DNA from: an uncultured Bacteroidales bacterium
GTDB lineage: Bacteria; Bacteroidota; Bacteroidia; Bacteroidales; UBA932
NCBI GenBank assembly: GCA_946406095.1
Contig: CAMJJO010000054.1
Coordinates: forward strand, 1-10,940
Direction: 5' to 3'
DNA: 10,940 bases
Both the position numbers and the translations under genes were made by a program. Position 1 is the first letter of the stretch, and each line of letters starts with the position of its first letter. The notes below the pieces were generated by a model that had not been told where the DNA came from, made no database searches, and saw only the letters and a program-made list of their open reading frames with translations. This document shows positions 1-5,856 of the stretch, piece after piece.

Positions 1-290
1 ACACCGGTAAGGCAGGGTGTGAACAGACCTCCTCTGGCCATCACTATGTCGATGTCTTCCAGTTCGATACCATTCTCTTTCAGGGCACCAAGGATGGCTT
101 CCGTGCGCATCCCTTCCTGATCCATCACATCGGCAAAGCAGGATAGCTCCTGCACAGAATGCTCGAGTTTCCTGTCGAGGATGATTTCGCCATCACGGTA
201 GACGGCATATTTAGTGGTAATGGAACCTGTGTTGACTGCAAGGACAAGCCCTTTCGGGGATAAATTGCCGGGTAATTTGATGCTTTCCAT
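1..290 (-). CDS. buk: Butyrate kinase, N-terminal part (cut by window edge)
   Basis: The minus strand from the ATG at 288-290 reads 96 codons with no stop to the window edge, so only the N-terminus is present. It opens with VLAVNTGSITTKYAVYR (residues 16-32), the phosphate-binding strand-turn of the acetate/butyrate kinase (ASKHA) family, followed by an acidic region and MARGGLF, close to the family's GRGGL motif. Butyrate kinase transfers the phosphate of butyryl-phosphate (or a branched-chain acyl-phosphate) to ADP, making ATP and the free acid in the cytoplasm. Its ATG lies 7 bases after the ptb stop, so the two genes form an operon, and that pairing supports butyrate kinase over acetate kinase. 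No Shine-Dalgarno is visible. Substrate preference (butyrate, isobutyrate or isovalerate) cannot be told. Confidence 0.9.
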   Translation of the reverse strand, partial: MESIKLPGNLSPKGLVLAVNTGSITTKYAVYRDGEIILDRKLEHSVQELSCFADVMDQEGMRTEAILGALKENGIELEDIDIVMARGGLFTPCLTG

Positions 291-297
291 ATAAAGA

Positions 298-1206
298 TTA
301 CTTCACGAAAGCGACTGCTTCAGCAATGGAATTCAATTTGACTTCGACCGAATCTGCCCGGGACGCAAGCACACAAGGCACTTTGGTGCCAACCAGCATG
401 CCGGCCTGCTTAACGCCCTTCACCAGTTTGGTGTTGGTCTTCCAGAACACGTTTGCAGATTCTATATTGGGGAACAACATACAATCTGCGTCACCGGCCA
501 CAGGACTCTGCAGTTTCTTTATTTCTGCGGATTCTTTGTCGATGGCGACATCCAGCGCCAGCGGGCCATCGCCGATGCATCCCCTAATCTGTCCTCGGTC
601 GCACATCTTCGCAAGCATCGCCCCCTCCATGCACGCAGGCATAGTGTCCAGCATCTGCTCCGAAGCAGCGATGAAAGCGATCTTCGGCCTGTCTATTCCA
701 AATGCTTTGGCAACCTTCAATATGTATTCGGATATCTTGACCTTCTGCCTGAAATCGGGCTGAGGGATCACCGCCATATCCCCGATGAACATCAGCTTGT
801 GGTAATTGGGGCTTTCTAGAACTCCGACATGGGAGAGAAGCCCTTTTGGAGGAAGCAGCCCGGTCTCTTTGTTCAGAATTGCACGGAGGAACTTGTCGGT
901 GGAGCAAAGCCCCTTCATCAGCACGTCCCCTTCACCATCGTGCACCATACGCACGGCCTCGGCGACAGCCTTAAGCTCATCCTTGATATCTACTATATCG
1001 AACTTGGAAATATCTATGCGGTTATCGGCGCAAACTTTTGCTATCTGTTCTGAATCACCGACTAAAGTCACTTTGACAATGCCGAGGTCTACGGCCTTCG
1101 AAGATGCTTCGACAGTATGCTCATCGACAGCCCACGCTGCCACCATCCGCTTGCAGATGTTCTTCGCCTTGAGTTCGGCGAAAAGGTCATTGAAAGATGA
1201 TATCAT
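298..1206 (-). CDS. ptb: Phosphate butyryltransferase
   Basis: A 302-residue protein of the phosphate acetyl/butyryltransferase family, covering the single catalytic domain of usual length. Family blocks are visible: LMKGLCSTDKFLRAILNKE (96-114), LSHVGVLESP (124-133) followed by an IGD stretch, and SRADS near the C-terminus, before the closing KLNSIAEAVAF stretch. The enzyme exchanges CoA of butyryl-CoA (or branched acyl-CoA) for phosphate, giving acyl-phosphate for the kinase encoded just downstream. Together they yield one ATP per acid excreted, typical of anaerobic fermentation of sugars or amino acids. A phosphotransacetylase (Pta) is the alternative, but the size and the adjoining butyrate kinase favour Ptb. 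The start is ATG at 1204-1206, with a Bacteroidota promoter 21 bases upstream. The region between this gene and the divergent TPR gene is 96 bases. Confidence 0.92.
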   Translation of the reverse strand: MISSFNDLFAELKAKNICKRMVAAWAVDEHTVEASSKAVDLGIVKVTLVGDSEQIAKVCADNRIDISKFDIVDIKDELKAVAEAVRMVHDGEGDVLMKGLCSTDKFLRAILNKETGLLPPKGLLSHVGVLESPNYHKLMFIGDMAVIPQPDFRQKVKISEYILKVAKAFGIDRPKIAFIAASEQMLDTMPACMEGAMLAKMCDRGQIRGCIGDGPLALDVAIDKESAEIKKLQSPVAGDADCMLFPNIESANVFWKTNTKLVKGVKQAGMLVGTKVPCVLASRADSVEVKLNSIAEAVAFVK

Positions 1207-1226
1207 TTCATTATGTGCTTAGCATA

Positions 1227-1257
1227 CAAATTTACACTCAAAAGCGGAGAAAAACAA
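1227..1257 (-). promoter_or_regulatory. Promoter of ptb-buk
   Basis: On the minus strand TAAATTTG (1234 to 1227) matches the Bacteroidota -7 consensus TAnnTTTG exactly. A TTG (1257 to 1255) lies 20 bases upstream of it, at the expected -33 position. The start codon is 20 bases after the -7 element, so the ptb mRNA should have a short leader of roughly 15 bases. Confidence 0.65.
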
Positions 1258-1290
1258 ATGAATTCGTAAATGCTTTTTTTAAAATATTAT

Positions 1291-1298
1291 TAGATTTG
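1291..1298 (+). promoter_or_regulatory. -7 promoter element of the TPR gene
   Basis: TAGATTTG is an exact TAnnTTTG match ending 4 bases before the ATG at 1303. Transcription would begin at or next to the start codon, giving a leaderless mRNA. No convincing -33 TTG is seen; the upstream sequence is AT-rich. Confidence 0.5.
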
Positions 1299-1302
1299 CG
1301 AC

Positions 1303-2487
1303 ATGTCAATCCGGAGAAGCATAATCGTTGTTTTGATTTGGATCTTGACCTGCGTTCCGGCCGTAGCACAGAACACCCACCGAGATTCCGTGTTGACCCA
1401 TGCGCGGTATCTGAAAAGCATCTACCGCACCGATGATGCCATAGAAGAGCTTGCCGCCCTGGTAAATCCAAAGGGCATGGACGAAGGGGTGATGGCTGAG
1501 CTGGCCGACTGTCACTTCCAGAGCGGAGCATATAATGATGCCGCCGGCACATATTTCATGCTTTCATCCTTCTCTCCCAGGAATATCCTTTATAAGATAA
1601 GGCTGATGCAGTCTTATTTCAGGCTCAAGGCTTATCCCCAGAGCATCCAGGCAGGGCAGGCCGTGCTGCAACTGGACTCCATTCCGGCGGTCATCAGCCT
1701 CGTGGGAGATGGTTTCCGGCAGATCGGGCAGGCGGACTCGGCGCTATGTTACTACCGCAAGTCCCTGGCCCTGAAGCCAATGAACGAAATAGTCCTTTCC
1801 AAGGCTATGGGGATTCTTATAGACGGTGAGAAATATAAGGACGCCGTTTCCATCTGCGAAGCATTCCTCTCAGAAGATCCCGACAATGCCACCATTGCAC
1901 CCTTGAAGGGTCTTGCATTATACAGGAACGGCGATTATGAACCGGCAGTGGGGGTGTTCCAGAGGCAGGAAGATATAGGCAACGACAGCTACCCCATCCA
2001 TTACTATCTGGGGCAGAGCTATTGGCGTACGAATGTGATGTACAGGGCCGAAAAGGAACTGCTCACGGCATGGCAGATAGATTCGAGCGACGTCAACCTG
2101 GCATATTCGATCGCAGCGGTCAAGTCTGAATCCCATTATCCATTCGAAGAGGATGTGAAACCTTGGCTTGATAAGGCCATGGAGATGATGGAGCCCGACC
2201 ATGTTATCATGTCACGCCTCCATCAGCAATACGGATTGGGATACTACCGCATGCAATCTTCCTGGGATAAGGCGATAGAACACTACAAAGAGGCCTATCG
2301 CTACAATCCAAAGTTCATTTCTGCACTTTCAACCATCGCGTACTGCTACCAGATGAAAAAAGAATACAGGCAGGCCGCTGAGTGGTACGAGAAGTACCTT
2401 AAAGTGGCCCGCCCGGGTTCTAAAGGTTATGATTTCGCCAAAGACAACCTGCTTTTTGTGAAGAGCGAGTTGTTTATGTACGAGTAG
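1303..2487 (+). CDS. Secreted tetratricopeptide-repeat (TPR) protein
   Basis: A 394-residue protein with a signal peptide: basic MSIRR, a hydrophobic core (7-18) and an AVA cleavage site after residue 22, with no lipobox cysteine. The mature part is almost wholly helical with TPR-like units. The clearest are at about 128-160 (ends YYRKSLALKP), 163-195, 199-226, 230-262, 301-335 (YKEAYRYNP) and 337-370 (AYCYQMKKEYRQAAEWYEKYL). No catalytic domain is visible. TPR arrays bind partner proteins or peptides, and the signal peptide places this one in the periplasm, perhaps at the outer membrane. Bacteroidota have many such proteins of unknown role, so I give no symbol. The start is ATG at 1303, right behind a promoter element. 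The 3' end overlaps the convergent marR gene by 14 bases. Confidence 0.85.
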   Translation: MSIRRSIIVVLIWILTCVPAVAQNTHRDSVLTHARYLKSIYRTDDAIEELAALVNPKGMDEGVMAELADCHFQSGAYNDAAGTYFMLSSFSPRNILYKIRLMQSYFRLKAYPQSIQAGQAVLQLDSIPAVISLVGDGFRQIGQADSALCYYRKSLALKPMNEIVLSKAMGILIDGEKYKDAVSICEAFLSEDPDNATIAPLKGLALYRNGDYEPAVGVFQRQEDIGNDSYPIHYYLGQSYWRTNVMYRAEKELLTAWQIDSSDVNLAYSIAAVKSESHYPFEEDVKPWLDKAMEMMEPDHVIMSRLHQQYGLGYYRMQSSWDKAIEHYKEAYRYNPKFISALSTIAYCYQMKKEYRQAAEWYEKYLKVARPGSKGYDFAKDNLLFVKSELFMYE

Positions 2488-2929
2488 TGCTTCCGCTCAG
2501 TGAGGCGATAATATCGTCCAGCTTCCTGAATAGTTCCGGTGCGTTTTCTGGAGTAACGCTCTTGCAGATAACCTTATTGCCAATGGCAGAAGGAACTTCT
2601 GCAAGTATATTTTGGAGATCCCTACCTTTTTCTGTCAGAGAGACAATCATCTGACGGGCATCTTTCTTCCCTTTCGTGCGGATCAGGATACCTTCCTTCT
2701 CCATGCGCTGAAGCAGGGGAGTGACGGTGTTGGTCTCCAGGAACAGACGTTTGGCTATATCATTCACTGGCTGCGCATCCTTCTCCCACAGCACCAGCAG
2801 CACAAGATACTGCGGGTATGTCAGCCCATGCACTGAAAGCAGGGGATGATAGGCCTGAGTCAGGAGGCGCGATGCGGTGTACAGCCTGAAACAGAGCTGG
2901 TTATCAAGTCTGAACTCTTCTTTTATCAT
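2474..2929 (-). CDS. MarR-family transcriptional regulator, OhrR-like
   Basis: A 151-residue winged-helix protein. The N-terminus LDNQLCFRLYTASRLL (8-23), then LTYPQYLVLLVLWE (36-49), matches the OhrR subgroup, whose N-terminal cysteine (here Cys13) is oxidised by organic hydroperoxides and causes release of DNA. The helix-turn-helix falls at about 53-78, and the wing, with KGKKDARQ, at about 84-102. A second cysteine, Cys122, lies near the C-terminus, at a spacing similar to that of two-cysteine OhrR proteins. The ATG overlaps the TGA of the peroxidase gene (ATGA at 2929-2926), so the two are translationally coupled, with a good ribosome binding site. It most likely represses its own operon through the palindromes at 3494-3545. 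Family assignment is firm; peroxide sensing is inferred from the cysteine and the neighbour. Confidence 0.88.
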   Translation of the reverse strand: MIKEEFRLDNQLCFRLYTASRLLTQAYHPLLSVHGLTYPQYLVLLVLWEKDAQPVNDIAKRLFLETNTVTPLLQRMEKEGILIRTKGKKDARQMIVSLTEKGRDLQNILAEVPSAIGNKVICKSVTPENAPELFRKLDDIIASLSGSTTRT

Positions 2930-3468
2930 AACATCTCCTTGATGTCCTTTTCAATATCTTCGGGGGTTGTGACAGGAGCGTAACGTTTGATGATGGTGCC
3001 ATCACGGTTTATGAGGAACTTGGTAAAGTTCCAGAGGATGTCACTATCCTTCTCTACACTCCTGCTGATGCCCTTGAGCATAGCATGGGTAGCTTTCGCT
3101 TTCAGACCCTTGTATTCTTCAGTAGGAGCCTGGGACTTCAGATACTCGAAAACAGGTTCTGCCTTTGCTCCATTGACATCTGTCTTCGCCATCAGGGGGA
3201 AGGTGACACCGTGATTCAGACGGCAGAATTCCTCAATCTGCTCGTTGCTGCCGGGTTCCTGGCCTGCGAACTGGTCGCAAGGGAAACCGACGATTACGAA
3301 TCCCTGATCCTTATACTTCTGATATAGGGCTTCCAAACCATCATATTGAGGGGTGAAACCGCACTTCGAGGCGGTATTGACCACCATCAGGACCTTGCCT
3401 TCGAACTGCGCAAAATCGACTTCTGCACCTTTGTTGCTCGTGCTTTTATAGTTATAGATCTTTTCCAT
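2926..3468 (-). CDS. Glutathione-peroxidase-family (thiol) peroxidase
   Basis: A 180-residue enzyme of the glutathione peroxidase family (thioredoxin fold). I start at the ATG at 3466-3468; a TTG two codons upstream (3472-3474) is in frame but less likely. Counted from this ATG, the catalytic tetrad is complete: Cys36 in NTASKCGFT, Gln70 in AGQEPG, Trp146 and Asn147 in LWNFTKF. Cysteine replaces selenocysteine, as in most bacterial members. The usual FPCNQF reads FPCDQF. A further cysteine, Cys82 in FCRLNHGVTFP, is a candidate resolving residue. Such enzymes usually reduce hydrogen peroxide and lipid hydroperoxides with thioredoxin rather than glutathione. No signal peptide, so cytoplasmic. 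It is first in an operon with the OhrR-like regulator, a pairing that fits peroxide-induced expression. Confidence 0.92.
   Translation of the reverse strand: MEKIYNYKSTSNKGAEVDFAQFEGKVLMVVNTASKCGFTPQYDGLEALYQKYKDQGFVIVGFPCDQFAGQEPGSNEQIEEFCRLNHGVTFPLMAKTDVNGAKAEPVFEYLKSQAPTEEYKGLKAKATHAMLKGISRSVEKDSDILWNFTKFLINRDGTIIKRYAPVTTPEDIEKDIKEML
2935..2940 (-). promoter_or_regulatory. Shine-Dalgarno sequence of the MarR gene
   Basis: AAGGAG on the minus strand lies inside the last codons of the peroxidase gene, 5 bases before the MarR ATG. It is the one strong Shine-Dalgarno I see in the window, where other genes have AT-rich or no leaders. It should allow re-initiation at the overlapping stop/start. 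Confidence 0.6.
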
Positions 3469-3493
3469 TGTCAATAATAATTATTTGTTATTT

Positions 3494-3509
3494 ATATCGT
3501 TCACGATGA
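3494..3509. promoter_or_regulatory. Palindrome 1, probable MarR operator (imperfect)
   Basis: ATATCGTTCACGATGA contains the inverted repeat ATCGT-TC-ACGAT. It shares ATATCG....CGAT with palindrome 2, and the centres are 36 bases apart. It covers the predicted transcription start of the peroxidase operon, just downstream of its -7 element, a position where a bound repressor would block initiation. Confidence 0.55.
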
Positions 3510-3538
3510 AAATATACGACAATTATTTTATATCGCAA
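3509..3538 (-). promoter_or_regulatory. Promoter of the peroxidase-marR operon
   Basis: On the minus strand TATATTTT (3516 to 3509) is a one-mismatch -7 element. A TTG (3538 to 3536) lies exactly 19 bases upstream, as expected for the -33 element. The TTG sits in the centre of palindrome 2 and the start point in palindrome 1. The predicted leader is about 35 bases. Confidence 0.55.
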
Positions 3539-3545
3539 GCGATAT
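3530..3545. promoter_or_regulatory. Palindrome 2, probable MarR operator (perfect)
   Basis: ATATCGC-AA-GCGATAT is a perfect inverted repeat with 7-base arms (3530-3536 and 3539-3545). It overlaps the -33 element of the peroxidase promoter on the minus strand and lies directly upstream of the acyltransferase promoter on the plus strand. Size and symmetry fit a MarR dimer site; the binding itself is inferred. Confidence 0.6.
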
Positions 3546-3568
3546 TTTAAAAAATATTCATTTTTACA

Positions 3569-3576
3569 TATATTTG
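3569..3576 (+). promoter_or_regulatory. -7 promoter element of the acyltransferase gene
   Basis: TATATTTG matches TAnnTTTG exactly, 19 bases before the ATG at 3596. No TTG is seen at the -33 position (about 3547), which is an AT run just beyond palindrome 2. The leader is A-rich without a Shine-Dalgarno. Confidence 0.5.
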
Positions 3577-3595
3577 TGAAAATAAAAACAGTGAC

Positions 3596-4783
3596 ATGAA
3601 GTACAGTGACATCCCTGCAATCGACCCGAAACGAGAAATCTGGCTGGACTGGCTGAGGCTGGTGGCCTGCCTTCTGGTTATGCTTACACACAGTACGGAG
3701 CCTTTTTATCTGGGTGGGGAAGGATCTTTGATTTTGACACACACGGATGCTGTATGGTCCGCCATAATGGATGTATTGTCCAGAGCGGCCGTCGTCCTTT
3801 TCGTCATAGCCTCCAGTTATCTCCAGATTCCTTTGCGCTACAGTACCAAGGAATTCTTTCGCAGAAGGGCGGCGCGTATCCTCCCTCCGTTCATTATCTG
3901 GACAATTGTCTATGCGCTTGTATGGGGTGAACCCATTCAGAACTTCAAAGACCTCCTCTGGAATTTCAATTATGCCGCGGGCCATCTTTGGTTTGTCTAT
4001 ATGCTTATCGGCATATATCTGGTTATGCCTCTCATCTCCCCGTGGGCGGAGAGAGTAGGGAAGCGTGAGCTCCAATTATATATAGGAATATGGTTGTTTA
4101 CCACGATCATTCCGCTGATACGCGTATGGCTGGGTGGTTCCGCTCCTGTCATCTACGGCCCCTCAGGCATCCCCAATCCGGCTAAATATCCTCTTTGGGG
4201 CGAAGCCAGCTGGAACAGCTATGGCCTGTTCTATTATGTAAGCGGAATGCTGGGATACCTTCTTCTCGGTCTTTATTTCCGGAAGTTCGTAGGCGAGATA
4301 TCATGGAAGAAGACAATCGCAATCGCCGCCCCTGTATTCCTGGGCGGTTTTGCGATAGGTGTTTTCGGTTTCTTGCGCCGCGTGGCCGTCGATTCCGGGG
4401 GAGTATTCCCCGTGGAAGGTCCTGTGGGACTGGCTGCACTCTGGGAAACACCCTGGCTTAACGACAGCATCGGAGTCGCAATGATGGCCATCGGCTGGAT
4501 ACTGATCCTTCGGAAATTCAATGGAAGCGGACGTTTCTACCAAAAAGTGATTCTGCCCGTTTCAAAAGCGAGTTATGGAATGTATCTCAGCCATATGCTG
4601 GTCCTCAGTGTCGTTTCCGCCCGGCTGCGGGAAATGCTGAAACTTGGCAATGATGGCCTGCTGGGAGCATGGACTACTCCCGTTCAGATCCTGGCGACGG
4701 CAATCATATCCTATCTGATTGTAGGTCTGGCCTGTGTGCTGATCCGCAAGTTTCCCAAAATAGGAAAGATAATCATCGGCTAG
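3596..4783 (+). CDS. Membrane acyltransferase (acyltransferase 3 family)
   Basis: A 395-residue polytopic membrane protein with about ten hydrophobic segments. The N-terminal WLDWLRLVACLLVMLTHS (16-33) carries the conserved arginine and histidine (His32) of the acyltransferase 3 family. FFRRRAARILPPFIIW (87-102) is the family's basic motif before the next helix, and GHLWFVYMLIGIYLVMPL (129-146) and YGMYLSHM (327-334) are further conserved blocks. These inner-membrane enzymes move acetyl, succinyl or similar groups onto sugars, exopolysaccharide, lipopolysaccharide or peptidoglycan at the outer face. There is no glycan gene cluster here to name the acceptor. It is divergent from the peroxidase gene across 127 bases and may share its operator. 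Its 3' end overlaps the convergent metal exporter gene by 11 bases. Confidence 0.88.
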   Translation: MKYSDIPAIDPKREIWLDWLRLVACLLVMLTHSTEPFYLGGEGSLILTHTDAVWSAIMDVLSRAAVVLFVIASSYLQIPLRYSTKEFFRRRAARILPPFIIWTIVYALVWGEPIQNFKDLLWNFNYAAGHLWFVYMLIGIYLVMPLISPWAERVGKRELQLYIGIWLFTTIIPLIRVWLGGSAPVIYGPSGIPNPAKYPLWGEASWNSYGLFYYVSGMLGYLLLGLYFRKFVGEISWKKTIAIAAPVFLGGFAIGVFGFLRRVAVDSGGVFPVEGPVGLAALWETPWLNDSIGVAMMAIGWILILRKFNGSGRFYQKVILPVSKASYGMYLSHMLVLSVVSARLREMLKLGNDGLLGAWTTPVQILATAIISYLIVGLACVLIRKFPKIGKIIIG

Positions 4784-5669
4784 GCCTGTTAAAAGGCTCC
4801 ATATGCACGATAATATGTGACTGCTCGCCGAATCTGTCTCTGAATCTTCGCTCCACTTCAGTCGCTTTTTCGTGAGCATGTTCAAGACTCTGGCTGCCAT
4901 CCAGGCGGATATGCACTTCGGCTGCAATCCTGTTGCCGATACGACGGGTGCGAAGATTATGCGGATCTTCCACTCCGGGCACGCTTGATATGATCTCCAA
5001 CATTTCGTTCTCGACTTCAGTCGGAAGGGAACTGTCGGAGAGTTCACCGAAAGAAGGGCCAAGAAGGTCCCATGCGACTTTGACAAGCATCGCTCCTACC
5101 ACGATAGAGGCCAGTGGATCCAGCACTGTCCAGCGGCTTCCCAGAAGGATGGCTCCTCCTATGCCGATAGCCGAACCTATCGAACTGAGTGCATCCGAAC
5201 GGTGATGCCATGCGTTTGCCTCCAGCGCCTTGGAATCGAGTTTCCTGCCTTTGATGCGGGTGTATTGGAAAAGGATTTCCTTGGAAACAATGGATACCAG
5301 CGCTGCCCAAAGTGCAAGCTTGCCAGGGGCTGGAATGCTGTCTCCCTGCAACCAATGTGCGAACTTCACGGCACCGCTGACCACGATACCTATTGCAGCG
5401 GCAGCCAGTGCAAGCCCGATAAGAAGTGTAGCGAGCGTCTCATATTTCCCATGACCGTAGTCGTGATCCTCGTCCTGGGGACGGGCACTGACACGGACAA
5501 AAACCAGCACTATGATATCTGTGACGAAATCCGAAAGAGAGTGAACGGCATCAGACACCATTGCGGCAGAATGCCCCGCGACTCCCGCAACCGCCTTGAG
5601 CCCGACCAGAAGCAGATTTACTACGCTCCCGATCAAAGTGACACGCGATATTTCCTTTGCTCGATTCAT
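4773..5669 (-). CDS. Cation diffusion facilitator (zinc-type metal exporter)
   Basis: A 298-residue inner-membrane exporter of the CDF family. It has about six transmembrane helices in residues 8-205 and a cytoplasmic dimerisation domain at about 210-298 (HNLRTRRIGNRIAAEVHIRL and the HIIVHMEPF end). Intramembrane metal ligands are visible as HxxxD in helix 2 (His43, Asp47) and HxxxD in helix 5 (His155, Asp159), the pattern of zinc/cadmium/cobalt members; manganese members have DxxxD. A cytoplasmic loop, DEDHDYGHGKYE (66-77), is the usual His/Asp-rich one. Such proteins exchange Zn2+ or Fe2+ for protons. It is divergent, over only 43 bases, from the remnant of a ZIP-type importer, so the pair may once have balanced metal import and export. 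Which metal is moved cannot be read from sequence. Confidence 0.9.
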   Translation of the reverse strand: MNRAKEISRVTLIGSVVNLLLVGLKAVAGVAGHSAAMVSDAVHSLSDFVTDIIVLVFVRVSARPQDEDHDYGHGKYETLATLLIGLALAAAAIGIVVSGAVKFAHWLQGDSIPAPGKLALWAALVSIVSKEILFQYTRIKGRKLDSKALEANAWHHRSDALSSIGSAIGIGGAILLGSRWTVLDPLASIVVGAMLVKVAWDLLGPSFGELSDSSLPTEVENEMLEIISSVPGVEDPHNLRTRRIGNRIAAEVHIRLDGSQSLEHAHEKATEVERRFRDRFGEQSHIIVHMEPFNRPSR

Positions 5670-5673
5670 ACTT

Positions 5674-5681
5674 CAAAGATA
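5674..5681 (-). promoter_or_regulatory. -7 promoter element of the CDF gene
   Basis: On the minus strand TATCTTTG (5681 to 5674) is an exact TAnnTTTG match, ending 4 bases before the ATG. This predicts a leaderless mRNA. Confidence 0.5.
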
Positions 5682-5700
5682 AACAATTCCTGGGATTTAT

Positions 5701-5708
5701 TACCTTTG
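5701..5708 (+). promoter_or_regulatory. -7 promoter element of the ZIP remnant
   Basis: TACCTTTG matches TAnnTTTG exactly and ends 4 bases before the ATG at 5713, the same geometry as the divergent CDF promoter 20 bases away. The promoter of the broken gene therefore seems intact. Confidence 0.45.
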
Positions 5709-5712
5709 TAAT

Positions 5713-5856
5713 ATGAATCCTGTTCTTACCGCACTGCTTATTCCATTCCTTGGGACCGCCCTCGGATCGGCCTTCGTGTTTTTCATGAAGCGGGAGATGC
5801 CACAGTTCATGCAAAAAATACTGTTAGGCTTTGCTTCAGGTGTGGTGTTGGGCTGA
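5713..5856 (+). pseudogene. N-terminal remnant of a ZIP-family metal transporter
   Basis: A 47-codon reading frame from ATG 5713 to TGA 5854. The translation starts MNPVLTALLIPFLGTALGSA, continues with FVFFMKREMPQFMQKILLGFASGV, and then ends VLG-stop. This is recognisably the first transmembrane helix and the start of the second of ZupT/GufA-like ZIP transporters, which normally run to about 250-270 residues and continue beyond GFASGV into a long hydrophobic protein. Here homology stops at about base 5845 and the sequence runs straight into the 3' end of hydE on the other strand (21-base overlap). The transporter cannot be functional. A deletion that removed the rest of the gene is the simplest reading; an assembly join error is possible. 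Too short to be sure of the exact ZIP subgroup. Confidence 0.7.

Noticed and set aside
298..1206. Phosphate acetyltransferase (Pta) instead of Ptb
   Set aside because: The size (302 residues) and the butyrate kinase gene 7 bases downstream favour Ptb; acetate kinase would be expected beside Pta.
326..1222. Several plus-strand open frames antisense to ptb
   Set aside because: They are low-complexity Ser/Thr/Ala-rich shadows of the clear Ptb coding frame, with no start signals or family features.
3466..3474. TTG at 3472-3474 as the start of the peroxidase
   Set aside because: An ATG two codons later matches the usual family N-terminus. Similar upstream TTGs at 6967, 8207 and 9892 coincide with promoter elements, showing that such TTGs are misleading in this genome.
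3488..5086. Minus-strand open frames opposite the acyltransferase gene
   Set aside because: They oppose a clear polytopic membrane protein, are rich in Arg, Gln and His without domains, and are shadows. One starts beyond the CDF stop in another frame.
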